From: Calditrichia bacterium
Lineage (GTDB): Bacteria > Calditrichota > Calditrichia > RBG-13-44-9 > J075
Direction: 5' to 3'
Assembly: GCA_028284445.1 (NCBI GenBank)
Contig: JANQRS010000024.1
Location: forward strand, 1 to 64,000
DNA length: 64,000 bases
Positions 34,845 to 43,004 of the stretch are shown here, piece by piece. The notes under the pieces were generated by a model. It searched no databases and had not been told where the DNA came from. It saw only the letters and a list, made by a program, of their open reading frames with translations. The translations under genes were made by a program, and so were the position numbers. The first letter of the stretch is position 1. Each line of letters opens with the position of its first letter.

Positions 34845-35636
34845 ATGAAGAATTTTTCATATAAATTGATCGTTTTGGCAATGTTGCTATTAACAGCGGG
34901 CCTATTTGCAGATTCGCATAAGCATAAGCAAAAGGCCGATATTGTAGATACCGCTGTGCAGGCCGGTTCATTTAACACGCTGGTTGCAGCAGTGAAAGCG
35001 GCTGGTCTTGTGGAGACACTCAAGGGCAACGGCCCACTGACAGTTTTTGCTCCTACCGATGAGGCCTTCGCGAAACTGCCGGACGGCGTTGTTGCCGACT
35101 TGCTAAAACCGGAAAATCGGGAAAAGCTGGTCGCCATTCTCACCTATCACGTGGTTGCGGGAAAAGTAACTGCTGATGAAGTAGTTAATCTTGATCGCGC
35201 CAATACGGTTGAAGGCAGTGCCATCAAGATTCGCCTGGACGACGGGAACGTCTTTGTCAATAACTCACGGGTAGTCAAGACGGACATCTTTACCAGCAAT
35301 GGCGTTATTCACGTGATCGATGAAGTGTTGTTACCGGGAATGGACATAGAAGGCGATGCCAGTGCAGCGATGGACCTGATTGAAACGGCCATCAAACGCG
35401 GAGTGCCTCTATATAATAATGGACAGCCGGCTGCATGTGCCGCCATATATGAGATTACCACACAGGCACTGTTGGGTCTCGACGCAAATCTCCCCCGCTC
35501 AGCAGAGAAGTCGCTTCGCAAGGCCCTGCGCAATAGTCGCCATAGCGATAGCAACGCCGACAGAGCCTGGGCCCTGCGTCATGGACTGGACGAAGCTTAT
35601 GCGTCAATGAAGCAAATGATGATGAGTTCACTATAA
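34845..35636 (+). CDS. Secreted fasciclin-domain protein with C-terminal helical extension
   Basis: 263 residues: signal peptide (about 1-22), a fasciclin/FAS1 domain (about 30-165) with [22 protein letters not shown] and the [10 protein letters not shown] and [12 protein letters not shown] segments, then an 80-residue alpha-helical tail (Ala-, Ser- and Arg-rich, ending MKQMMMSSL) not found in simple FAS1 proteins. FAS1 domains mediate adhesion. The tail resembles no family I recognise. Its stop directly abuts the stop of the convergent CPBP gene, with no spacer. Confidence 0.9.
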   Translation: MKNFSYKLIVLAMLLLTAGLFADSHKHKQKADIVDTAVQAGSFNTLVAAVKAAGLVETLKGNGPLTVFAPTDEAFAKLPDGVVADLLKPENREKLVAILTYHVVAGKVTADEVVNLDRANTVEGSAIKIRLDDGNVFVNNSRVVKTDIFTSNGVIHVIDEVLLPGMDIEGDASAAMDLIETAIKRGVPLYNNGQPAACAAIYEITTQALLGLDANLPRSAEKSLRKALRNSRHSDSNADRAWALRHGLDEAYASMKQMMMSSL

Positions 35637-36425
35637 TCAGACCAGGTATGCCGTTTCAATGGTGGCTATCAAATTATTCAAAGCATGCATCAGGATACAT
35701 GGCCATATGGATCCGGTGCGTGACCGCAGCAATCCAAGCACCACTCCCATGACAAAGATGATACTGATAGCATATAAATCATATTGAAGATGAATCGCCG
35801 CCCAGAACAGGGCGGTGATTACAATAGTCCCATTCTCTTCCAAAGCGGAATAACGCAATCCTTCAAACAGGAATCCCCGGAAAAAAATCTCTTCGAAGAA
35901 GGGTGCCGCAACCACCAGGGCAAACCAAAAAAGCGGAGAAAACCCCTGGGTTTTCCAGGCATTTCTCATAAAATCATTAATGATGTCTTTGCCGAGCAGG
36001 GTGGTCAGGCTATCGGACACCAGGATAAACAATAAGGTGATGCCGATGGTTAGCCAGATTGTCTTATTGGCAACCGGTGTGAATGCCAAATAGTCTTTAA
36101 TCGTCGCTCCATTGCGCATGCGAATAAGCCAGGCGATGAGCGCACTGCAGACGAGCGCCGAGGCGATGGTTGCCAAAGCAATATAGGCACCGTTGCTGGC
36201 CATTGACTGCATGAACTCCTGGGATTCAATATCGATTCCCTGCGTGGCTTCGATACCCATCCAAATAACGAGCACCCCGATCTGGACTGCCGTGAATACG
36301 ATGAAGATCAGGCAACCAAAGCCGCCGGTCGCCGCAGGGCTCCAAACAGCAGGGGTAGCAGAAGATGATGATGGAAATCCCTGCGGATCATTTTCATTGG
36401 GAAGCGGCGGTAGGTTGTCGGACAT
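35637..36425 (-). CDS. CPBP-family intramembrane metalloprotease
   Basis: A 262-residue membrane protein with about seven hydrophobic segments. The CPBP (Abi, CAAX-protease-like) motifs are FFEEIFFRGFLFEGL (EExxxR), FWAAIHLQYD (motif 2 His) and ILMHALNNLIA (motif 3 with His and Asn). Bacterial members are linked to bacteriocin maturation or self-immunity, stress regulation or unknown proteolysis. The N-terminal 40 residues are cytosolic, proline-rich and low complexity. GAGG precedes the ATG. No bacteriocin gene is nearby. Confidence 0.9.
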   Translation of the reverse strand: MSDNLPPLPNENDPQGFPSSSSATPAVWSPAATGGFGCLIFIVFTAVQIGVLVIWMGIEATQGIDIESQEFMQSMASNGAYIALATIASALVCSALIAWLIRMRNGATIKDYLAFTPVANKTIWLTIGITLLFILVSDSLTTLLGKDIINDFMRNAWKTQGFSPLFWFALVVAAPFFEEIFFRGFLFEGLRYSALEENGTIVITALFWAAIHLQYDLYAISIIFVMGVVLGLLRSRTGSIWPCILMHALNNLIATIETAYLV

Positions 36426-36574
36426 GGCTGACCTCGAGATTTAGCATGGAAAATTGAGACTCTTGAGAAGCGTTCTTTCGCGTCAATCTATGAAAAAATT
36501 GGAAACAAAGAAATCTCAACAACAATGTCCGGCGTTGAAGGAGCGTCCCGACATTTGCCGGGACGCAGAAATCG

Positions 36575-37417
36575 CTACACCCAGGCGTTCCGATAGTCCT
36601 TTGCATATTGTTCAAAAGAAATCGGGGCTCGCCCGAGGATATTTCCCACGTGAGGGGTGATACCAGCCATAAATCCCTGTTTGAAAGCCTCCAAAATCCC
36701 GAGCAGCATATTGGTATAATCCTGCGGAAGCCCTGCAGAAATCAGCTGTTTTTCCATCACCTGCGGCGTGATGTCTTCATATACAATTTTCTTTCCGGTA
36801 ATTTCAGATATAATTGCAGCAACTTCATCATGGTTGAGCGACTCTGATCCGGTCAGGTCGAAGGCTTGGTTGTCACGAGACGAGTCAAGCAATAGTTTGG
36901 CTGCAACTGCAGCAATGTCCCGAGCGTCGATAAAGCTTCCTTTGGCATCTCCCGTTGGCAGAAAGATTGTCTGATGCTCCAGTATCCCGGCTATCCAAAA
37001 ACTATTGAAGTTTTGCATAAACCAGTTTGGGCGAATAATGTTATAGGGCACTCCCGATTCCTCGAGGATAATTTCTGCGCGACGCAGGGGTAGATCCAGA
37101 TCAGGCTGGGCATCAACGCCCATTGCCGTCATCAGAACAACTTTCTTTAGATCATTTGCCTTTGCTGCTTTAACAAGGGGAGCAATCAATTCGTGCTGGT
37201 TGGTATATCCGGGGGGCGCCAGAAAGAATGCCCGGTCAACACCATCGAATGCTGCAGTAATTCCCTCACCTGTTACCAGATCCAGATGAACTTGATCAGC
37301 AGACAACTCTTTCTTGCTGGTCGCTAAAGCAACAGCGTGTCCATCCCCCGTCAATATTTGTGCTAATTCTTTACCCACATTTCCGCTCGATCCGATGATC
37401 AACGTTTTCGATTGCAT
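36575..37417 (-). CDS. NmrA-like NAD(P)-binding protein
   Basis: A 280-residue atypical short-chain-dehydrogenase-fold protein. It opens with TLIIGSSGNVGKELAQILTG, a GxxGxxG nucleotide-binding motif. The FFLAPPGYT, MTAMGVDAQ and IIRPNWFMQNF segments are typical of NmrA/HSCARG and QorB-like proteins, which act as NADPH sensors or quinone/azo-type reductases. The start at 37417 is set by AAGGAG seven bases upstream and removes a non-homologous leader. It is divergent from an AraC-family regulator gene 137 bp away, an arrangement usually meaning that the regulator controls it. Confidence 0.9.
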   Translation of the reverse strand: MQSKTLIIGSSGNVGKELAQILTGDGHAVALATSKKELSADQVHLDLVTGEGITAAFDGVDRAFFLAPPGYTNQHELIAPLVKAAKANDLKKVVLMTAMGVDAQPDLDLPLRRAEIILEESGVPYNIIRPNWFMQNFNSFWIAGILEHQTIFLPTGDAKGSFIDARDIAAVAAKLLLDSSRDNQAFDLTGSESLNHDEVAAIISEITGKKIVYEDITPQVMEKQLISAGLPQDYTNMLLGILEAFKQGFMAGITPHVGNILGRAPISFEQYAKDYRNAWV

Positions 37418-37554
37418 TGTATGACTCCTTAGTTTTTGTTTTCGCTTTACATTGTTAATATGCATCCCTAAATTTGGACTTTGAATAGCGCAAGCAACAA
37501 AAAACATGTCAATTCCTCTAAAATTTCACACCATAGCATTATGGTTAGACATCT

Positions 37555-38496
37555 ATGGATCTCCTGACAGACGTACTAAACACCGCCGGCCTGAAGACCA
37601 ACTTGCTACATCGTCGAATTCTTTATGAGCCATGGGCCGTTCAATTTCCCTGCCCGGTAAGCATCGGCTTTCATGTTGTTACCCAGGGTGAGGCATACTT
37701 ATGGCGGGCAAATGCCAAAACGCCCGACAAACTGGAACGCGGCGATATTGCTTTCATGGCGAGAGGCACCTATCATCATATCAGCACCCATCCGGATAAG
37801 GCGATGTTAAAAGACGCACCTGCAGTTTTCGATGCACGCTATTTACAGGAAGAGCAACCCGGCCGGTCAGGTCTTCTGACCCTTGTAAGCGGCGCCTATC
37901 AATTGTGGCATGAGCCGCTTCACCCGATTTTTATGGAATTACCGGAGTGGTATATCATTCGGGCTCATGAAATTGATATGGCTGATTCTCTCTATGGCTG
38001 TATGCAAGTGTTGGCAGGAGAGTTGCGTAAGCCAGACCTTGGCTCCAAAGCAATAGTCTCTTCTTTGCTGGATGTGATGTTTCATCTCATTTTTCGGCGG
38101 GTATTGACCTTGCAAGAGCGCGGCGAAGCCTGGGGGAAAGCAGCGCGTGATCCCATTATTGGCAACGCACTGGCTTTAATGCACCAGCGGCATGCAGATA
38201 ATTGGACAGTTGAACGACTGGCAAGAGAGGTAGGGATATCACGCTCCGGTTTTGCAGCGCGATTCAAAAAGGCCCTGGGAAGCGCCCCGCTTCAATACTT
38301 GATGACAATCCGTATGCTTAAAGCAATGAAAATGCTTAGTGATACCCAGGAAACAATTGAGTCGATTGCCTACTCGATTGGCTACAAAGACGCTTTCAGC
38401 TTTTCAAAAACGTTTAAGAAGACTGTGGGATTGTCCCCGAAACATTTTCGACAGAAAGACCAGGCGGAAAAAGAATTAACCTGGCGCTTTAGTTGA
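37555..38496 (+). CDS. AraC-family transcriptional regulator (cupin type)
   Basis: A 313-residue regulator with an N-terminal cupin_6 domain (about 15-190; LERGDIAFMARGTYHHI) and a C-terminal pair of helix-turn-helix motifs (about 205-300; VERLAREVGISRSGFAARFK, then ESIAYSIGYKDAFSFSKTFK and the GLSPKHFR end). This is the group that typically controls adjacent SDR/NmrA-type genes induced by reactive aldehydes or electrophiles. The divergent gene at 37417 is the probable target. The ribosome site before the ATG is weak. Confidence 0.93.
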   Translation: MDLLTDVLNTAGLKTNLLHRRILYEPWAVQFPCPVSIGFHVVTQGEAYLWRANAKTPDKLERGDIAFMARGTYHHISTHPDKAMLKDAPAVFDARYLQEEQPGRSGLLTLVSGAYQLWHEPLHPIFMELPEWYIIRAHEIDMADSLYGCMQVLAGELRKPDLGSKAIVSSLLDVMFHLIFRRVLTLQERGEAWGKAARDPIIGNALALMHQRHADNWTVERLAREVGISRSGFAARFKKALGSAPLQYLMTIRMLKAMKMLSDTQETIESIAYSIGYKDAFSFSKTFKKTVGLSPKHFRQKDQAEKELTWRFS

Positions 38497-38525
38497 GCGG
38501 GCAATTGAGAGCAGTATCTCTTGAT

Positions 38526-39587
38526 TTATTTCATCAACACCATTTTCCGGGCCTGCGACTGTCCATCTGCTTGAAGAAGCAAAATATACACCCCGCTGGA
38601 CGCCACTTGTTGGCGGTTATCAAGCCCGTTCCAAACTAACTGATGGCGACCGGGAGCCTGTTTGCCGTTGAACAGATCAACAACCTTTTGACCAGTAAGG
38701 TCATAGATGCTGAGATTGATTTCCGTAGCCGTATCAATGTCGTAAACGATGGTTGTCGAGGGGTTAAACGGATTGGGGAAATTGCCAACCAGTGCAAAGC
38801 TGCCGGGAAGCAGCGCTTCAGGTTCTTCCTCGACGGAGAGAACAACATCCTCTGAAAAAATAATTCGTCCAAATTTTTCCGGGACATGAAAGCCGCGACT
38901 ATCGGTCTGGTTCCAGGCGGAAATTTCTACATATTCTTCTCCGCCCCGCTCATAGTCATAACGAGTAACCAATATCCGCCAGGATTCTCCGTCAATCGGC
39001 GGGAAATTTAACGTTGGTCCGGCAAAGGCAATTTCATCAAAGGGGATGGCCACTTCGCAAGTCCAGGATGTATCGGTATCACTGCTGTCATTCAATGTGC
39101 CTGCTACATGCACACCGGCAAAGAGGCTATCAACCGTCCAGCTGAAGTCCGCAGTGCCACCCTGGTAATAGGGTTTATCGAGGGTGAGATCCAACAGGGT
39201 CTCCAGTGGATTCACCTGAATCTCAAAATAGTTAAGGTCGTTACCATCGGGATCGCATAGGATTTCCACCACTTCTTCATTCCACAGGAAATCGTCGCGA
39301 TTCATAAAAGTGGCCCATACATCCGGATCTTCGCAAATAAACCCGATGTAAAGGTAGCTGTCATCCCATAAGAACTTGGCCTGAGTGGAAAGATTGGTCA
39401 CAGCGCCATCATAATAGCGCACGAACTCTTCTGAGAGCGCAGCAGCTTGCCATGAGGCTTCATCGAGCCGCCCGTCGATTTCGATCGCATCACCGACGCG
39501 CTTGACTGTATACTCGCGAATTTCCTGGGCAAATAGGGAAAAGCTCAAACACATCAAAACGAGTAAATAGCGATAGCTAGCAAACAT
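38526..39587 (-). CDS. Secreted CBM9-like protein with sorting domain
   Basis: 353 residues: signal peptide (MFASYRYLLVLMCLSFSLFA), a carbohydrate-binding family 9-like/DOMON-type domain (about 30-245: IEIDGRLDEASWQAA, FLWDDSYLYIGF, CEVAIPFDEI) and a C-terminal FlgD-like sorting domain (FPNPFNPSTTIVYD, YDLTGQKV, SGVYILLL, RKMVLMK). The start is set at 39587 by GAGGGTGC; the frame is open to 39758 but there runs into a tandem repeat array. It is downstream of the SusC-SusD-symporter genes and may bind the same glycan at the surface (inference). Confidence 0.9.
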   Translation of the reverse strand: MFASYRYLLVLMCLSFSLFAQEIREYTVKRVGDAIEIDGRLDEASWQAAALSEEFVRYYDGAVTNLSTQAKFLWDDSYLYIGFICEDPDVWATFMNRDDFLWNEEVVEILCDPDGNDLNYFEIQVNPLETLLDLTLDKPYYQGGTADFSWTVDSLFAGVHVAGTLNDSSDTDTSWTCEVAIPFDEIAFAGPTLNFPPIDGESWRILVTRYDYERGGEEYVEISAWNQTDSRGFHVPEKFGRIIFSEDVVLSVEEEPEALLPGSFALVGNFPNPFNPSTTIVYDIDTATEINLSIYDLTGQKVVDLFNGKQAPGRHQLVWNGLDNRQQVASSGVYILLLQADGQSQARKMVLMK

Positions 39588-39700
39588 TGCACCCTCATCT
39601 TTTTTGGTCTGATCAATATTACGCAACTTTTTTCTGCGAACAAAGAGAGGATATCTGCTAAATGCCTGCCACGCAGGGTCCGATTGCCCTATTGCAGAAT

Positions 39701-39938
39701 GACGTCCAGTCGGTGCATTTCCGAACCGTCGGATGACGTCTATTCGGTGCATTTCCAAATCGTCGGATTACGTCTATTCGGTGCATTTCCAAACCGTCGG
39801 ATGACGTCCATTCGATGCATTTCCAAATCGGCGGATTACGTCCATTCGGTGCATTTCCGAACCGTCGGATGACGTCCGTTCGATGCATTTCCAAATCGTC
39901 GGATTACGTCCGTTCGATGCATTTCCAAATCGTCGGAT
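39701..39938. repeat. Seven-copy 34-bp tandem array
   Basis: Seven head-to-tail units of exactly 34 bp, each (G/T)ACGTC-N4-TCG(G/A)TGCATTTCC followed by (A/G)AA(T/C)CG(T/G)CGGAT, with a partial eighth. Units differ at a few positions, and the first base alternates mostly G/T. No spacers are present, so it is not CRISPR. It fills most of the 394-bp gap between the CBM9-like gene and the symporter gene. TGCA and GACGTC palindromes inside each unit could be protein-binding sites. Confidence 0.93.
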
Positions 39939-39981
39939 TACGTCCCGTCATATTATTGCTCTTATGTATTCATTGCCGGGA

Positions 39982-41430
39982 CTAATCCGACCTACTACTA
40001 CTACGATGGGCATTCATCGGCTCAATTTCCAAAACGCTTTGCGACTCTTCACGCTTCCTGGTCTCCTTCGCGGTGATCTTCTCTGACTTCGTATCGAGGA
40101 ACATCGGCATCAAATACCCGCCGAAGCTGATAATTGTCGCATACACATTAATGGCAAACAAATCTGCATATTTGCCGCTGCTGAGGTAGAGCGATTCCGG
40201 CAGCCAGCCAAAAGTCAGCGTAAGGCCTGCGACAATCCCGGTCCACATGGAAAGGTGAAAGGAAATACGCGGCGCCGGTAGATTCCAAAACAGAAAGACC
40301 GGAGCAAAACCAAGCACCATAGTGCCGCTAATGGTGGTGGCGGAGATAATTTCCGGAGCAAAAATCAGTGGAATCAGCCCACCAGCGGCGGTGAGAATCA
40401 TTACCCAGCGACCACGACTCAGTGAGCCGCCGCCTTCGGGCCTCAGATCGCTCTCAGCGAGCTTCGACACCGCAGAGAAGGTAGAGTCCAGTGTCGATGC
40501 CGCTGAGGTGATCATAATGAAGTTGGTCAGCAGCATCATCCCTACCCCAAAAGTCTTGGCGACTTCAACCGCCGCCTGCCCTTCAGCCCCAATCATCTGT
40601 CCGTAAATCCCTACGAAGCTGAACAGCAAAATACAGAGAAAACCGATTCCTGTTGCGGCGATATAGCTCTTTAAAGTTGTTTGTGGATCGGAGATGAAGC
40701 CGCGATCGGTTAACACCGGATCATGAAAGGGATAGCTGAACACTTGTATCAGCGCTACAAAGAAAAGATTTAGCCCGGTAGACATCGCCCACTCCCCGCT
40801 TGTGACAAAAGGCGTCAGCGAACCCTTTTCCGGTAGAATGATACCGAGAATTGCAAAGAGCAACACGCCAAAAAGCACCATCTGAATCAGATCGGTAATC
40901 AACGAGCTTCGCAGGCCGCCCTTTAGCGAATAAGCGAGCGTAAGTGCTGTGAACACCAACACCGCAAGGATGTATTGCCCGGAGCCGACGGGACCGAAGT
41001 AGCTGCCGATGACGGCAGAATTTGACCAAACTTCGTTCAGTAACCGGAAACTGATGAGGATAGAAAACAGGATAATGGCGCCGCGACCAAATTTGCCCCC
41101 GAGGAACTCGTGCAGACTATTGAAGCCGCCGCGGGTTCGCATTTGGTAAATGATGATACCGGCAACCAGAAATGAGAAATAATACATGGCATAACTGACC
41201 CCACCGACAAAACCAAAACTCAACCCAAGATTAGCGGCATTGGTAATCGACTTGGCGAAAAGCCAGCTAATCACCAGGCTAAAGGTCAGTATCCAGAATC
41301 CCGGCTGATCGGCAGCTTGCGATGCCCCCTGGAAGAAGGTCTCTTTACTCTTCGCGCGAGGCGATATCGCATAGAGAATCAGCGATGAGATGATCAGCAA
41401 CGCCCACTGTAGGCTCAAGACATCACTCAT
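39982..41430 (-). CDS. Sodium:solute symporter family transporter
   Basis: A 482-residue inner-membrane protein with about thirteen hydrophobic segments and SSS-family features (GFWILTFSLVISWLFAKS, ITSAASTLDSTFSAVSKL near 305-325). The latter resembles the Ser/Thr sodium-binding helix of this superfamily. Its ATG overlaps the SusD stop as ATGA, so it is translationally coupled to the outer-membrane uptake genes and should carry the same small product into the cytoplasm using the sodium gradient. The soluble C-terminal tail (about 450-482) is highly charged. Substrate unknown: SSS members carry sugars, sialic acid, proline, nucleosides and others. Confidence 0.93.
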   Translation of the reverse strand: MSDVLSLQWALLIISSLILYAISPRAKSKETFFQGASQAADQPGFWILTFSLVISWLFAKSITNAANLGLSFGFVGGVSYAMYYFSFLVAGIIIYQMRTRGGFNSLHEFLGGKFGRGAIILFSILISFRLLNEVWSNSAVIGSYFGPVGSGQYILAVLVFTALTLAYSLKGGLRSSLITDLIQMVLFGVLLFAILGIILPEKGSLTPFVTSGEWAMSTGLNLFFVALIQVFSYPFHDPVLTDRGFISDPQTTLKSYIAATGIGFLCILLFSFVGIYGQMIGAEGQAAVEVAKTFGVGMMLLTNFIMITSAASTLDSTFSAVSKLAESDLRPEGGGSLSRGRWVMILTAAGGLIPLIFAPEIISATTISGTMVLGFAPVFLFWNLPAPRISFHLSMWTGIVAGLTLTFGWLPESLYLSSGKYADLFAINVYATIISFGGYLMPMFLDTKSEKITAKETRKREESQSVLEIEPMNAHRSSSRSD

Positions 41431-42890
41431 TGGGCATCCCACCAAACCCGGGCATTTATGCTATTGCCGTTTTCGGCTGTGGCCGTGGCATAGTTGGCGG
41501 CATTAAGCGCTGCTTCATCGGTCGGATACGGCATGCGCACCGGAATAAATCCGCCATTCAGGCTGGCCTGTACCGATTTGAGTTCCGGAAAGCCCGTACG
41601 CCGCCACTCAATCCAGCCTTCGTAGCCATTGATGGAATTGGCAATCCACTTCTGGGTAATGATTTGTTGAAGCGGATCTGCGCCATTGCTGCCATAGGCC
41701 GCTGCACCGCTAATGAGGTAATCAGCAGGTAATTCAGTATGCCAATAGTCGAAAGCCAGCTGCACGCCGGTTTCATAGAGCGCCGCTGCATCTGCCGCAA
41801 TCAACCCCTTTTCTGCGGCTTCCGCCAGGAAGAAATGCGTTTCCCAGGCGGTCAGGAAATTGGCATCGAGATCGCCGGTATGTTCGCGAAAAATGGTGCC
41901 GGTCAACGAAAAATCTGCTACCGAAATCGTTGTCTGCGAGGCATCCGGGCCGTTCAGCAAGCCTTTAAATTCAGTCTGCGTGGGATCATTACCAATCGGG
42001 CGGTAAAGGACTTCGATACGCGGATCGTTCAAGCCCTTCAGGATTTCTTCCGCCGTAAGTGATTGGATAAACAGGTTAAAGTCACCGGCACGCAAACGGG
42101 CCATGCGGAAATTATTTGGCAGGCCATCGCTAAAATCATAGACAGCATTATCGGCATTGCTCCGCATATAGTTTCCGCTGCTGAAAACCGCCTGTACATC
42201 AGCAGCGATATCGACTCGATCGGAAATACGCATCAGGCACTTGATTTTCAGGGAATTGGCGAAAGTCACCCACTGGTCTAAATTACCGTTGAAGAGGATG
42301 TCGCCTTCCAATTGCTGGTTGCCACTGTAGTTATTGATGGCGGCAATCGCCTTATCCAGATTATCAAGGATGCCATTTGCAGCAGTGTAAATGTCTTCCT
42401 GGCTGTCGTAAACCGGGGTTACCACGCCGCTCAAACCTTGCAAAGCTTCAGTATAGGGTACATCACCAAAAATATCGGTCAGAGCTGCAGTCATGTAAGC
42501 CTTCAGGATCAGCGCCGGGCCTTCATATACCGCATTCGTCGCATTGCTGCGTGCTGCTTGCAGAATGATCTCGTTATCACGTAGATTGGTATAGAACACC
42601 GGCCAGGGATTACCACCTACCTGCGGATCGCTCAGGCTATGGCGATCAAAGAGGTTAAAATCGATCGCCGTAAAATATTGGCCCAGCAGATTGCCGGCGA
42701 CAAATCCTTCATACGACATCTCTTCGCCGTAATCATAAATCACCTGGCGCAGGAGCAGCCCCGGCTGCACGTCCGTTGGCGCATTCGGGTTGGTATTCAG
42801 CGCCTCGAAGTTATCTGTGCAAGAAACTGCCAATAGCAGAAGCAGTGGCAGTAGCAGCTTGCCGGATAGGTATGTTTTTAATTGGTTCAT
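41427..42890 (-). CDS. SusD/RagB-family outer-membrane lipoprotein
   Basis: A 487-residue surface lipoprotein (lipobox LLAVSC near residue 22) of the SusD-like_2 type: NFEALNTNPNAPTDVQPGLLL near 25-45, then TPR-like helices, with GYEGWIEWRRTGFPEL and TQKWIAN late in the protein. SusD forms the lid over the SusC channel and grips the ligand. The start at 42890 is set by AAGGAA; the in-frame ATG at 43001 lies on the far side of a palindromic repeat. It follows susC by 114 bp and overlaps the symporter gene. The SusD-like_2 type often goes with oligopeptide or undefined ligands, so carbohydrate is not certain. Confidence 0.93.
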   Translation of the reverse strand: MNQLKTYLSGKLLLPLLLLLAVSCTDNFEALNTNPNAPTDVQPGLLLRQVIYDYGEEMSYEGFVAGNLLGQYFTAIDFNLFDRHSLSDPQVGGNPWPVFYTNLRDNEIILQAARSNATNAVYEGPALILKAYMTAALTDIFGDVPYTEALQGLSGVVTPVYDSQEDIYTAANGILDNLDKAIAAINNYSGNQQLEGDILFNGNLDQWVTFANSLKIKCLMRISDRVDIAADVQAVFSSGNYMRSNADNAVYDFSDGLPNNFRMARLRAGDFNLFIQSLTAEEILKGLNDPRIEVLYRPIGNDPTQTEFKGLLNGPDASQTTISVADFSLTGTIFREHTGDLDANFLTAWETHFFLAEAAEKGLIAADAAALYETGVQLAFDYWHTELPADYLISGAAAYGSNGADPLQQIITQKWIANSINGYEGWIEWRRTGFPELKSVQASLNGGFIPVRMPYPTDEAALNAANYATATAENGNSINARVWWDAQ

Positions 42891-42944
42891 TTTATTCCTT
42901 TTGAGCCGATGGACTTCAAATTTATTTCTTTTATAGTTGGGCCC

Positions 42945-42987
42945 ACATCCCCCTGAATCCCACTTCGAAGGGGACACAGGGGGATGT
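42945..42987. repeat. Dispersed TTCGAA-centred palindrome, copy 3
   Basis: 43 bp starting ACATCCCCCTGAATCCCACT and ending CAGGGGGATGT, with the CTTCGAAGGGG centre. It lies inside the operon between susC and susD, as copy 1 lies inside the ABC operon, and could attenuate transcription or stabilise the upstream mRNA. Confidence 0.9.
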
Positions 42988-43004
42988 GAACATGTGATCA
43001 ATAT

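Noticed and set aside
35637..36425. Abortive-infection phage-defence gene
   Set aside because: CPBP proteins are often labelled Abi, but no toxin, phage-defence neighbour or mobile context is present.
39701..39938. CRISPR array
   Set aside because: Units are contiguous with no spacers, there are no cas genes, and units vary along their length.
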